From contig CALUNU010000001.1 of the NCBI GenBank assembly GCA_944322095.1, positions 124,001 to 188,000 of the forward strand: a stretch of DNA of 64,000 bases. The letters are read 5' to 3'. The DNA comes from an uncultured Alloprevotella sp. (lineage in GTDB: Bacteria > Bacteroidota > Bacteroidia > Bacteroidales > Bacteroidaceae). The position numbers and the translations under genes were made by a program. Below, one piece after another: positions 15,441 to 27,514 of the stretch. Within the stretch, counting starts at the first letter, position 1, and every line of letters begins with the position of its first letter. The notes beneath the pieces are model-generated. The model ran no database searches, had not been told where the DNA came from, and was given only the letters and a program-made list of their open reading frames with translations.

Positions 15441-16646
15441 CTATTGTTTTCGCACGAAATCGTGGCGGTAGCGGAAGCGCTGCCACTTGCGTCGCCACCA
15501 GCGGAAGGGCTGTGCCAGGTCGTAAAAAGCCGGGCGCAGCCCAAAGCGTTTTTCGCCCGTGACGTTCAGGCTGCCCCGGAGCAGCAGGGCCGGTATGAGC
15601 GGGGCGACTATCAGTGAGAGCAGCGCGGGCAGGTCGTGGGCGAGCCGCAGGGTGTCGTACGCCTGCGTGCGCACGGTTTCCTCGCTTCTTATTGCAATAT
15701 ACAGCGTGAAAACGAGCATAAGAAGCCAGGAAAACGAGCTGGCAAGCCCCTCGCGCAACTGTTGCAGGCGTGCCCGCCGGCCCAGGTGGCGGCAGGTCTC
15801 GGCATAGGCGATGCGGCGCGACGCATAGGCGTCGGGGGCGGGCAGCTCCTGGCGGATGGCGCAGGCGGCATGGGGCACCACGGCGGTGCGCCGCGGCCCG
15901 GCCAGAGCATGCACCAGCAAGTCGTCGGCGCCACACGTGATGGTGAGGCTGTCGGCAAAGCCCTTTTTTGCCAGAAACGTGCTTTTCCTGAAAGCCAGGT
16001 TGCAGCCGTCGCCGCCCCGGGCAAGGCCGGCGTCGGCGGCGGCAAAGCGTCGCAGGTTGTCTTTAAGGCGCTCGTATATGATGCGCGAAGCGTAGCGGCT
16101 GCCGTCGTCGGCGTAGTTGGCATAGCCCAGCACTACGTCGACGTCGGGCGAAAAGCGGTGCGACAGGCCTTCGAGCCAGTGGCTGTCGGCCGGTAGGCAG
16201 TCGGGTTCGGTCAGGACAATCCATTCGTAGCGAGCGGCACGCACGCCCAGCGTTACAGCCAGTTTTTTGCGGTCGATATAGCGCGACGAGGCGGGGATGA
16301 ACGTTGTGCGCATGTTGGGATGGGCGGCGGCAAAGCGGGCCACGACGTCGGCCGTTTCGTCGGTGGAGACGTCGGTGACCACAACCACTTCGAACCTGAC
16401 GCCTTCCTGCGCCAGCACGTGCGGCAGGTTGCGTTCGAGCTGTTCTGCCTGGTCGCGGGCGGTGATGACAACGCTCACGCCGCTCGTCATGGTGGTGCGC
16501 ACAGCCGGGTCATCCTTTTTACTGATGCGCTTGGCGGCGGTGTAGCTCCGCAGGCGCAGCGCCGTCACGGCCAGCAGGAGCAGCCAGGCGCACAGGGCGA
16601 GCGCAAAAAGGAGCCCTTCGGAAACGATGGCTTGAACGTCAGGCAT
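15441..16646 (-). CDS. Membrane-bound family 2 glycosyltransferase
   Basis: 401 residues. N-terminal membrane helix (about 8-30), GT-A domain with VSVVITARDQAEQLERNLP, VVVTDVSTDETADVV and the acidic EPDCLP motif near residue 150 (in the DxD position), then two or three C-terminal helices (SFSWLLMLVFTLYIA; LPALLSLIVAPLIPALLL). Probably adds sugars to a lipid-linked or surface polysaccharide; donor and acceptor are unknown. Its start overlaps the end of the TrmH gene by 8 bases, so the two are translationally linked. Confidence 0.9.
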   Translation of the reverse strand: MPDVQAIVSEGLLFALALCAWLLLLAVTALRLRSYTAAKRISKKDDPAVRTTMTSGVSVVITARDQAEQLERNLPHVLAQEGVRFEVVVVTDVSTDETADVVARFAAAHPNMRTTFIPASSRYIDRKKLAVTLGVRAARYEWIVLTEPDCLPADSHWLEGLSHRFSPDVDVVLGYANYADDGSRYASRIIYERLKDNLRRFAAADAGLARGGDGCNLAFRKSTFLAKKGFADSLTITCGADDLLVHALAGPRRTAVVPHAACAIRQELPAPDAYASRRIAYAETCRHLGRRARLQQLREGLASSFSWLLMLVFTLYIAIRSEETVRTQAYDTLRLAHDLPALLSLIVAPLIPALLLRGSLNVTGEKRFGLRPAFYDLAQPFRWWRRKWQRFRYRHDFVRKQ

Positions 16647-17454
16647 GGCAGGGAGAAGAAACGGTTGGTGCGGGGCGCAGGCGGCGGCGAAACTCGGCGC
16701 ACGCCACGGCCGTGGCCACGGCCACGTTCAGGCTTTCGCCGGTGGCGCGTCCGGGGGGATAGTTGGGGATGAGCAAGCGGCGGTTTACGAGCCGGGCCAC
16801 GTCGGCCGATATGCCGTTGCCTTCGTTGCCCATCACCAGTACGCCGCAGCCCGACAGCGGGGCGGCATAGATGTCGTCGCCGTCGAGAAACGTGCCGTAG
16901 ACGGGCGTCTCCTGCGGCAGCGAGCGCAGGAAAGCGGGCAGGTCGGTGTAGGAAACGGCGACGCGGGCCAGCGAACCCATCGTGGCCTGCACCGTCTTGG
17001 GTGCAAAAGCGTCGGCACAGTCGTGCGAACAGACGATGCGATCGATACCAAACCAGTCGGCCAGCCGTATAATAGTGCCCATGTTGCCGGGGTCTTGGAT
17101 GCGGTCGAGCGCCAGGCACAAGGCGCGGGCCGGCAGGGCGGAATGCGTTGCTTCGCCGACCGTCGGCGCCTCCCCGTCGGGGGCGTCCTTACGGAATACG
17201 GCAATGACGTCGCGCGGGGCTTGCAGGAGCGAGGCTGCACGGAGCTCTTTTTCGTCGATGACGACGGTTTCCTCGGCCCTCATGCCGGGATGGGCGCTCA
17301 GATAGCTTTCGGTGGCGGCCAGCAGTTTGCAGGCGAAGCGCACGGAGAGGTCGCCCACCACCTTGGGGCCTTCGGCCAGAAAGCAGCCCTCGGCGTCGCG
17401 GTTTTTCTTCAAGGACAGCGAGCGAAGATATTTCAGCTTGTTTTTGCTCAGCAT
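16639..17454 (-). CDS. TrmH/SpoU-family RNA 2'-O-methyltransferase
   Basis: SAM-dependent methylation of a ribose 2'-OH in rRNA or tRNA. 271 residues: an N-terminal RNA-binding domain (LKYLRSLSLKKNRDAEGCFL, about 1-100) and a C-terminal knotted SPOUT domain with motif 1 NMGTIIRLADWFGIDRIV, motif 2 VLVMGNEGNGIS and motif 3 IPNYPPGRATGESLNVAVA. Motif 3 usually reads IPMxG...ESLNVS; here the methionine is replaced. Gly-Glu-Ser-Leu-Asn is intact. The start at 17454 follows a TAGCTTTG box at 17481-17488. It is divergent from tamL. The exact RNA target is unknown. Confidence 0.9.
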   Translation of the reverse strand: MLSKNKLKYLRSLSLKKNRDAEGCFLAEGPKVVGDLSVRFACKLLAATESYLSAHPGMRAEETVVIDEKELRAASLLQAPRDVIAVFRKDAPDGEAPTVGEATHSALPARALCLALDRIQDPGNMGTIIRLADWFGIDRIVCSHDCADAFAPKTVQATMGSLARVAVSYTDLPAFLRSLPQETPVYGTFLDGDDIYAAPLSGCGVLVMGNEGNGISADVARLVNRRLLIPNYPPGRATGESLNVAVATAVACAEFRRRLRPAPTVSSPCHA

Positions 17455-17480
17455 CGGCAGGCGTTTTTAAAAAACCGGCG

Positions 17481-17488
17481 CAAAGCTA
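17481..17488 (-). promoter_or_regulatory. -7 box TAGCTTTG for the TrmH-GT2 pair
   Basis: Perfect TAnnTTTG match, leader about 20 nt. The -33 TTG is not evident. Confidence 0.5.
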
Positions 17489-17594
17489 CAAAGTTCTGCC
17501 CGATTGCGCCCGTTTCCCGGCTGGAAAAAGCTATGCTGCCGGGAAAGTGGGCGGAAAAGCCGTGCCTCGGCCCGCTGCACACGGAACAAAGCGT

Positions 17595-17602
17595 TATCTT
17601 TG
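17595..17602 (+). promoter_or_regulatory. -7 box TATCTTTG for tamL
   Basis: Perfect TAnnTTTG match 22 bases before the ATG at 17625, in the divergent space shared with the TrmH gene. Confidence 0.55.
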
Positions 17603-17624
17603 CAAGCAGTTATGTTTTTATAGC

Positions 17625-19934
17625 ATGTCGGAAAGCCCCATCGGCAGATACGTCGTTTTTTTCATATTGGCAGCAGTCGTGCTCTGCGTGAGCGGATGCT
17701 CACCCGTGCGCTTCCTTGACGAAGGGGAGACGATGCTCCATTCTGTCAGCGTGACGTCGGACGTGAAGGCCGTCAAGCCGTCGGCGCTGCGCAACTATGT
17801 GCGGCAGGAGGCCAACTCGCGGTGGTTCAGTCTGGTCAAGGTGCCCCTGGGCATCTACTGCCTCTCGGGGACCGACAGCACGAAGCGCGCCAACCGCTTT
17901 TTCCACCGCATAGGCGAGGCACCGGTGGTGTATGACGCGGAGCTGACGGAGTTTTCGCGCAGCGGACTCGAAGGGGCGCTGCAAGGCAAGGGCTATCTGC
18001 GCGCCCGCGTCGAGGCCGACACCGTGACGCGCCGGCGGCGTACGAGCGTGGCCTACCGGATGCACCCCGGCCCGCTCTATTACGTGGACAGCATACGCTA
18101 TGAGTTCGACAACGAAACGATGGCCCGCGAGGTGAAGGCCGGGCTGTCGGCCTCCTTATTATATAAAGGTATGCCCCTCGACGTGTCGCGCCTCGAAGCC
18201 GAGCGCTCGCGCCTGGTCAAAAGTTTGCAGGAGAAAGGCTATTACGGGCTCCACAAGGAGTTTATTTCGTTTTCGGCCGACACGCTGCCCGACGAGCAGG
18301 GCGTGGAGCTGGCGTTGCGCTTTGCCCTTCCACCCGGGACCGACTCGGTGCGGTCGTACGGCATGTTCCGCCTGGGCGACGTTCGCGTGTATGAAAACAT
18401 CCGTCCCGGCGAAGAGACGGACACGACAACTTATCGCGGCCTGACCATCTTCTACCGCGACCGCCTGAAAATGCACCGCCGCGTTTACAGCAGTCACGTG
18501 TTTTTGCGCCCCGACAGCCTGTACCGCATCAGCCGCGTGCAGAATACGTACAGCGCGCTGAACGGACTGCCGGCCGTCAACTTTTCGACGGTGCGCCTGC
18601 GCGAGGCGGACGGTGGCGGCAATCTGCTCGACTGCGACATACACGTGAGCCACGGCAAGCCGCATACCGTCAGCGCCGAATTGGAGGGAACAAACACGGC
18701 CGGCGACTTGGGCGCCGCTGTGGCGCTGACGTATGCCAACCGCAACATTTTCCGGGGGGCGGAAAGCCTCTCCATGACCTTTCGCGGAGCCTATGAGGCC
18801 ATTACCGGGCTCGAAGGCTATAACAACCAGAATTATATCGAATTGAGCGCCGAGGCCAGTCTGCGCTTCCCGCGGTTTATGCTCCCCTTCATTTCCCAAC
18901 GTCGGAGACAAAGCATGAAGGCAACGTCGGAAGTGGGCCTGATGTACGACTCGCAGAACCGGCCGGAGTTTCACCGCCGCGTGGTCACCGGGACGTGGGC
19001 CTATCGCTGGAACCGCAACGACCGCCCCGAGCTCCGCCACCGATGGGACCTGGTCAGCCTCAACTACGTCTTCATGCCCTGGATTTCGGAAACGTTCCGC
19101 GAAAATTATCTTGAGGGCGACGATCCGCGCTATTCCATCTTGCGCTACAACTACGAGAACTTGTTCATCATGCGTATGGGCTACAGCTTCGTCTACAACT
19201 CCTTACGCAACTCGGGCATGAACGGGCTCTATCAGACGAACGGCTACCAGATACGCTTCAACGTGGAAACGGCGGGCAACCTCCTCTACGGCATGTCGAA
19301 ACTCTTCAACGCCCGGCGCGACAACGAGGGACGCTATTCGCTCTTCAACATCGCCTACTCGCAATATGCTAAGGTCGATTTCGACTATGCCAAAAGCCTC
19401 CTGATAGACGACCGCAACTCGTTGGCCTTCCATATAGGTTTCGGGCTGGCCATACCCTATGGCAATTCCTCCGTCATACCTTACGAGAAACGCTATTTCG
19501 CGGGCGGGGCCAACAGCGTGCGCGGTTGGAGCGTGCGCGAATTGGGGCCGGGGAGCTATGTGGGCAAGGATGGTCAGATCGACTTTATCAACCAGACGGG
19601 CAACTTGAAGCTGGACCTCAGCATCGAGTATCGCACGTTCCTTTTCTGGAAGCTGCATGCCGCCGCCTTCATCGATGCCGGCAACGTGTGGAACACGCGC
19701 AACTATCCCGACCAGCCGGGTGGGCAGTTCTGCTTCGATCGCTTCTACCGGCAGATCGCGGTTTCCTATGGATTGGGCTTGCGCCTCAACTTCGACTTTT
19801 TCATACTGCGTTTCGACGGCGGCATGAAGGCCATCAACCCGGCGGTCGAAAGCGGACGGCTGCATTATCCCATCATCTGCCCCAACTTCCGCCGCGATTT
19901 TACGTTCCATTTCGCCGTGGGGCTTCCCTTCTGA
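17625..19934 (+). CDS. tamL: TamL: BamA/TamA-family outer-membrane lipoprotein
   Basis: Outer-membrane Omp85 protein, the Bacteroidetes lipoprotein version of TamA, thought to work with TamB in envelope lipid or protein transport. 769 residues. The start at 17625 gives MSESPIGRYVVFFILAAV then a lipobox ending SGC (Cys25). POTRA-like domains occupy about 35-360 (repeated LHSVSVTSDVKAVKP, YYVDSIRYEFDN, and so on) and a 16-strand barrel the rest. The Omp85 signature GGANSVRGW is present, and the chain ends in phenylalanine (AVGLPF) as the BAM signal requires. In other Bacteroidetes tamL and tamB are adjacent; here tamB is at 42622. Confidence 0.85.
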   Translation: MSESPIGRYVVFFILAAVVLCVSGCSPVRFLDEGETMLHSVSVTSDVKAVKPSALRNYVRQEANSRWFSLVKVPLGIYCLSGTDSTKRANRFFHRIGEAPVVYDAELTEFSRSGLEGALQGKGYLRARVEADTVTRRRRTSVAYRMHPGPLYYVDSIRYEFDNETMAREVKAGLSASLLYKGMPLDVSRLEAERSRLVKSLQEKGYYGLHKEFISFSADTLPDEQGVELALRFALPPGTDSVRSYGMFRLGDVRVYENIRPGEETDTTTYRGLTIFYRDRLKMHRRVYSSHVFLRPDSLYRISRVQNTYSALNGLPAVNFSTVRLREADGGGNLLDCDIHVSHGKPHTVSAELEGTNTAGDLGAAVALTYANRNIFRGAESLSMTFRGAYEAITGLEGYNNQNYIELSAEASLRFPRFMLPFISQRRRQSMKATSEVGLMYDSQNRPEFHRRVVTGTWAYRWNRNDRPELRHRWDLVSLNYVFMPWISETFRENYLEGDDPRYSILRYNYENLFIMRMGYSFVYNSLRNSGMNGLYQTNGYQIRFNVETAGNLLYGMSKLFNARRDNEGRYSLFNIAYSQYAKVDFDYAKSLLIDDRNSLAFHIGFGLAIPYGNSSVIPYEKRYFAGGANSVRGWSVRELGPGSYVGKDGQIDFINQTGNLKLDLSIEYRTFLFWKLHAAAFIDAGNVWNTRNYPDQPGGQFCFDRFYRQIAVSYGLGLRLNFDFFILRFDGGMKAINPAVESGRLHYPIICPNFRRDFTFHFAVGLPF

Positions 19935-19942
19935 TGTATATG

Positions 19943-19981
19943 AAAAAAGCCCCGCAGCTGCCGTTGGCGGAGCTGCGGGGC
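19943..19981 (-). terminator. Intrinsic terminator of the thi operon
   Basis: 11-bp stem GCCCCGCAGCT / AGCTGCGGGGC (19949-19959, 19971-19981). On the minus strand it is followed by six T (19943-19948). Confidence 0.85.
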
Positions 19982-20003
19982 ATAAACGTAGCAGGACTTT
20001 TTC

Positions 20004-20780
20004 TCAGTTTTGCTTCAGGCGCTCGATGATGAGGTCGGCCACTTTTTTTCCGCTCAAAAGCATTCCGCCGAATATCGGGCCCATTCGGGGCGTTCCCGAT
20101 ACGGCGCTGGCCGCCATGCCGCAGACGTAGAGGCCGGGGTAGACTTCTTTCGTGCAGCGCACCACTTCTTCCTCGCCCGTGGTCACGTCAAGCGAGCGCT
20201 CGCCCACGACGCCTCCTGTTTCAGTGTCAAGACGTGCGCCGTTTTTAGCGGCAACCGTGCGGCAGATTTCGCTGTCGTGTCCTGTACCGTCCACAACGCA
20301 GCGGGCCAGGATATTAAGCGGGTCTACGTGCAGGCCTTCCCGCAGTACCGGCGTCCAGTTGACCACCACGCCCGCCACAGCGTCGTTTTTATATACGACA
20401 TCCTCCACCGAGTAGCAGTTGAAAACCGTTGCGCCGGCATGAACGGCGTGGTAGAGTAGGGAAGCTGTGCTTTCCACCGAGTCCATTGTGTACAGCCCCT
20501 CATCATATTTCTCATAGCGGATGTCAAAATCTTTTACAATGGGAAGAGCCGCTTCCTGAATGACTATTTGGTTAAACATCATGGCACCACCCCACATGCC
20601 GCCGCCGGGAGAAAGCTTCCGGTCGAATTGAGCCACGCGCAGACCGGCCTTTGCCAGATAGTAGGCGGCCACAATGCCTGACGGCCCGCCTCCAACGATG
20701 GCTACGTCCAGATTAAGCGCATTTTCCATCTTTTCAAAATACGTGCGGATGATACCAGCGGATACTTTTGTTTCGATCAT
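20004..20780 (-). CDS. thi4: Thi4-family thiazole synthase (sulfide-dependent ADP-thiazole synthase)
   Basis: Makes the ADP-thiazole precursor of thiamin from NAD, glycine and a sulfur source. 258 residues. FAD/NAD Rossmann motif DVAIVGGGPSGIVAAYYLAK (25-44), then SPGGGMWGGAMMFN (57-70) and the C-terminal GMAASAVSGTPRMGPIFGGM, all Thi4 signatures. Yeast Thi4 donates sulfur from one Cys (suicide enzyme), whereas many prokaryotic forms replace it and use sulfide. Here Cys173 follows GHDSEI three residues after the conserved GHD; I cannot say without alignment whether it matches the donor position. Third gene under the TPP riboswitch, 18 bases after thiC. Confidence 0.92.
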   Translation of the reverse strand: MIETKVSAGIIRTYFEKMENALNLDVAIVGGGPSGIVAAYYLAKAGLRVAQFDRKLSPGGGMWGGAMMFNQIVIQEAALPIVKDFDIRYEKYDEGLYTMDSVESTASLLYHAVHAGATVFNCYSVEDVVYKNDAVAGVVVNWTPVLREGLHVDPLNILARCVVDGTGHDSEICRTVAAKNGARLDTETGGVVGERSLDVTTGEEEVVRCTKEVYPGLYVCGMAASAVSGTPRMGPIFGGMLLSGKKVADLIIERLKQN

Positions 20781-20798
20781 ATTTTTGTTTGTTGAGGA

Positions 20799-23163
<2,365 letters not shown>

Positions 23164-23204
23164 ACTTATACATTATATATATAAGGAGTGCCCGGCCGGT
23201 TGAT

Positions 23205-23300
23205 GCGTGCGATGAGCAGCAATCCCTTCGTCGGTATTATCCGCTTCAGGTTCGTAGGGTATGATCTCAGCCGGCAACGTGCGCAGCACCCCTTTGCTTT
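23205..23300 (-). promoter_or_regulatory. TPP riboswitch (THI element) upstream of thiE
   Basis: On the minus strand the leader carries GGGGTGC, then CTGAGATCATACCC, GAACCTGAAGCGGATAATAC and CGAAGGGATTGC, which are the conserved P3/P2 and P4/P5 segments of TPP riboswitches in order. It ends about 40 bases before the thiE start. Ligand binding should lower expression of thiE-thiC-thi4. Confidence 0.93.
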
Positions 23301-23305
23301 GGCGG

Positions 23306-23313
23306 CAAATGTA
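23306..23313 (-). promoter_or_regulatory. -7 box TACATTTG of the thi operon
   Basis: Perfect TAnnTTTG directly upstream of the riboswitch. A transcript starting about 7 bases later would begin at the riboswitch 5' end. Confidence 0.65.
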
Positions 23314-23418
23314 CGAATTATTTGCGGTTTGAGCGCCGGCTCTCGTCTTTTCCGGGAGCATAAGCGTCGATTTAACAAAAAAACAGACCCGATTTTTTCC
23401 GTATTCCGGGGAAATGCC

Positions 23419-23426
23419 TACATTCG
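23419..23426 (+). promoter_or_regulatory. Possible -7 box TACATTCG of gdhA
   Basis: One mismatch to TAnnTTTG, 36 bases before the gdhA ATG. Confidence 0.35.
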
Positions 23427-23461
23427 CTCCGTAATAAAAACCTTAATCTCTAAAAGGATAT

Positions 23462-24796
23462 ATGAAAACCGAACAGCTACTCTCCGCATTGGAAGCAAAA
23501 CACAGCGGAGAAAAGGAGTACTTACAGGCAGTCAAGGAGGTTTTACTCTCCATTGAGGATGTATATAACGAACATCCCGAGTTCGAGCGCGTCAAACTGA
23601 TTGAACGTCTCGTAGAGCCCGACCGTATCATCTCTTTCCGCGTTCCCTGGGTGGACGACAGCGGGGAAGTTCACGTCAACTTGGGCTATCGTGTGCAATT
23701 CAATAATGCCATCGGCCCTTACAAGGGCGGTGTGCGTTTCCATCCGTCGGTCAATCTGAGCATACTGAAATTCCTGGGTTTTGAGCAGACGTTCAAGAAC
23801 GCTTTGACGACGCTCCCGATGGGCGGCGCCAAGGGCGGTTCCGACTTTGCGCCGCGTGGCCGCAGCGAGGCCGAGATCATGCGTTTCTGCCAGGCCTTTA
23901 TGCTGGAGCTTTGGCGCAATCTGGGCCCCGATCAGGACGTGCCGGCCGGCGATATAGGCGTGGGCGGTCGCGAAGTGGGCTACATGTATGGCATGTACAA
24001 GAAGCTGACGCGCGAACACACGGGCACTTTTACGGGCAAGGGGCTTGAATTTGGCGGCTCCATCCTGCGTCCCGAAGCCACCGGCTATGGCGCGCTCTAT
24101 TTTGTGAAGCAAATGCTGGCCGACTACGCCCTTGGCATCGAGGGCAAGACGGTGGCCATCTCGGGCTTCGGCAACGTGGCCTGGGGAGCCGCCAAGAAAG
24201 CCACGGAGATGGGGGCCAAGGTCGTTACGCTCTCGGGCCCTGACGGCTACGTGTACGACCCGCAGGGCGTTTCGGGCGAGAAGATAGACTATATGCTCGA
24301 GCTGCGCATGTCGGGCGAGGACATCGTGGCGCCCTATGCCGAGCGCTATCCCGAAGCCACCTTCTACCCCGGACGCAAGCCGTGGGAAGCAAAGGTAGAC
24401 ATCGCCCTGCCTTGCGCCACGCAGAACGAACTGAACGAAGACGACGCCAAAATGCTCGTAGCGAACGGCGTGCAGTGTGTTGCCGAGGTTTCGAACATGG
24501 GCTGCACGGCAGAGGCGGTCGACTACTTCATCGCCAAGAAAATGCCCTTTGCTCCCGGCAAGGCTGTCAACTCGGGCGGCGTGGCTACGTCGGGACTCGA
24601 AATGACGCAGAACGCCATGCACATTTCGTGGACGGCCGACGAGGTGGACGCACGCCTGCACCGCATCATGGCCGACGTGCATGCCCAGTGCTTGCAGTAT
24701 GGCAAGGAGGACGGATACATCAACTACGTGCGCGGCGCTAACATTGCGGGCTTCATGAAGGTGGCCCGTGCCATGATGGCCCAAGGCATTTTGTAA
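23462..24796 (+). CDS. gdhA: Glutamate dehydrogenase (NADP-type, hexameric)
   Basis: Reductive amination of 2-oxoglutarate with ammonia, the main ammonium-assimilation route in many Bacteroidales. 444 residues, the normal length for the small hexameric class. The substrate pocket shows FNNAIGPYKGGVRFHP and the catalytic-lysine motif PMGGAKGGSDF (about 118-128); VPAGDIGVGGREVGYM is typical. The nucleotide-binding domain has AISGFGNVAWGAAKKATEMG. The alanine after GFGN fits NADP-type enzymes, but coenzyme choice is inference. Monocistronic, ended by a bidirectional terminator. Confidence 0.96.
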   Translation: MKTEQLLSALEAKHSGEKEYLQAVKEVLLSIEDVYNEHPEFERVKLIERLVEPDRIISFRVPWVDDSGEVHVNLGYRVQFNNAIGPYKGGVRFHPSVNLSILKFLGFEQTFKNALTTLPMGGAKGGSDFAPRGRSEAEIMRFCQAFMLELWRNLGPDQDVPAGDIGVGGREVGYMYGMYKKLTREHTGTFTGKGLEFGGSILRPEATGYGALYFVKQMLADYALGIEGKTVAISGFGNVAWGAAKKATEMGAKVVTLSGPDGYVYDPQGVSGEKIDYMLELRMSGEDIVAPYAERYPEATFYPGRKPWEAKVDIALPCATQNELNEDDAKMLVANGVQCVAEVSNMGCTAEAVDYFIAKKMPFAPGKAVNSGGVATSGLEMTQNAMHISWTADEVDARLHRIMADVHAQCLQYGKEDGYINYVRGANIAGFMKVARAMMAQGIL

Positions 24797-24822
24797 CCCC
24801 GGGCGCCTGAAAAGGGCAGACA

Positions 24823-24870
24823 GAAAAAGGAACGGCCGCTTCGGACTTACCGGAGCGGCCGTTTCGTATC
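24823..24870. terminator. Bidirectional terminator between gdhA and a lipoprotein gene
   Basis: Stem AACGGCCGCTtCGG / CCGgAGCGGCCGTT (24831-24844, 24851-24864) with a 6-base loop. AAAAAGG lies on the left and GTTTCGT on the right, so it can end both convergent genes. Confidence 0.75.
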
Positions 24871-24892
24871 TTGCAGGGCCGAGGGGCGGGGC

Positions 24893-25297
24893 TCACCAGC
24901 CGTCGCGCACCATGCGCAGCGTATAGCGGGAGTCGAACGAATAGTCGTCGACGTCCATAGCCACATATTGGTCGTCTATGCTGCGCAGATAGCAGGTTAT
25001 GGCGCTTGGCTCGTATGCGTCGAAGCTGATATAGATTGTGCGGTTGCTCACGTCCCAGACGCCATATTCCTCGAAGCCGTTGAAGCCCCACGAGTGGAAC
25101 TCTCCGTTGCCGTAAAACTCCCAACGGTCGCCGGGCCGGTAGGGGCAGTCGCCATAGCCAAAGCCCACCTCGACGATGCGCCAGCGGCCTTCGAGCGTTT
25201 CGGCTGTCCACCAGTCGTCCGTGGAGCAGGAGGAAAATTGAAGCGTGACGGCGAGCAGCGTCAGCGTGAGCAGTGCTTTTTTCAGTTTTTCTTTCAT
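24893..25297 (-). CDS. Small lipocalin-like lipoprotein
   Basis: 134 residues. The start at 25297 gives a lipoprotein signal (MKEKLKKALLTLTLLAVTLQ, FSSC, Cys24). The mature part contains LEGRWRIVEVGFG, WEFYGNGEF, ITCYLRSIDDQ and YTLRMVRDGW, resembling small lipocalin-like domains of Bacteroidetes (strand pattern beginning with GxW). No specific function known. A -7 box TATCTTTG at 25326-25333 gives a leader of about 22 nt. Confidence 0.75.
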   Translation of the reverse strand: MKEKLKKALLTLTLLAVTLQFSSCSTDDWWTAETLEGRWRIVEVGFGYGDCPYRPGDRWEFYGNGEFHSWGFNGFEEYGVWDVSNRTIYISFDAYEPSAITCYLRSIDDQYVAMDVDDYSFDSRYTLRMVRDGW

Positions 25298-25325
25298 GGC
25301 GTTTCCGGTCGTTGTATTCGCCAAA

Positions 25326-25333
25326 CAAAGATA
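25326..25333 (-). promoter_or_regulatory. -7 box TATCTTTG for the lipocalin-like lipoprotein
   Basis: Perfect TAnnTTTG on the minus strand. Confidence 0.5.
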
Positions 25334-25403
25334 ACGCTTTTTTTTGAAGTTTCCACCATGTTTTCGGTAAGAAATGGCACGCTGTGCTGTTTTCCCCGTC
25401 GTG

Positions 25404-25504
25404 GCATGCCGGCCGGAGGTTGCCGTTTGCCGGCGCCTTACTGCCGGCTGCCCGCTTGCTACGCCGCTATTAAGCCGGCAAAACGGCGTGGCCGGCCGGC
25501 ATGC
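25404..25504. repeat. GCCGGC-rich interrupted palindrome
   Basis: Outer arms GCATGCCGGCC (25404-25414) and GGCCGGCATGC (25494-25504) are perfect complements. Inside them GCCGTTTGCCGGC and GCCGGCAAAACGGC are near-perfect complements. The element could fold into a long hairpin or cruciform. Related motifs occur at 5226, 39945 and 54180. Confidence 0.7.
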
Positions 25505-25561
25505 GGGTGGCGGGGTGGGGGAGCCCCCTTCCGGCCGTGGCACGGCGCCGGCAGAGACGCC

Positions 25562-25753
25562 TCAAAGCAGCTCTTTGCGGAAGAGGGCTGTGAGCCGCTC
25601 TCTTTCCGCTGCGGGCAGCTCCGGCTCGTGCTTTTCGAGAAAGCGGGCAAAGGCTTCGATGGCCCGGTGGCGCATGGCGGCCCCGCCGGCGCGCAGGCCG
25701 CTCTGGTAGTTGTGGTAGGGTAGCAGGTTGCGGTTGTAGTTTCCGTCGCTCAT
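25562..25753 (-). CDS. Small conserved-looking protein of 63 residues
   Basis: MSDGNYNRNLLPYHNYQSGL and a helical C terminus (MRHRAIEAFARFLEKHEPEL, AAERERLTALFRKELL). The start at 25753 is chosen over the one at 25831 because the latter overlaps the -7 box and gives Arg-rich non-family sequence. I do not recognise a named family, though the N-terminal pattern looks like a small Bacteroidales protein. A promoter box at 25829-25836 implies a 70-nt leader. Divergent from guaB. Function unknown. Confidence 0.55.
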   Translation of the reverse strand: MSDGNYNRNLLPYHNYQSGLRAGGAAMRHRAIEAFARFLEKHEPELPAAERERLTALFRKELL

Positions 25754-25828
25754 AAGGCAGATGTCGTTTCGTCTGGTCAGCTCCCGCCGGCGGCATGCCC
25801 ACCGGATCGCCCGGCGGGGAGCTGCCGG

Positions 25829-25836
25829 CAAAGGTA
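25829..25836 (-). promoter_or_regulatory. -7 box TACCTTTG for the 63-residue protein gene
   Basis: Perfect TAnnTTTG on the minus strand; supports the short gene as expressed. Confidence 0.5.
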
Positions 25837-25917
25837 AGAAAAAAGAGACAAGGCCGGCGCCGATTTTTAAAGAATGAAAAATGCTTCTCCGTTGCGATGA
25901 AAAAAATTGGGCCGTGC

Positions 25918-25948
25918 TTGTCGCCGTGGCGGGAATTGCGTAATTTTG
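25918..25948 (+). promoter_or_regulatory. Promoter TTG-N20-TAATTTTG of guaB
   Basis: TTG at 25918-25920 and TAATTTTG at 25941-25948 with a 20-base spacer. Leader about 16 nt. Confidence 0.75.
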
Positions 25949-25958
25949 CGTGCAATAA

Positions 25959-27449
<1,491 letters not shown>

Positions 27450-27456
27450 CACCGTG

Positions 27457-27500
27457 AGGGGGAACGTTCGTTTCCCCCTTTCATCTTTTTTATCAACAAA
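27457..27500 (+). terminator. Terminator-like hairpin after guaB
   Basis: AGGGGGAA / TTCCCCCT stem with a short loop, followed by TTCATCTTTTTTAT. It may be leaky, since no clear promoter precedes the next gene. Confidence 0.65.
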
Positions 27501-27514
27501 AGATTGATCCGACA

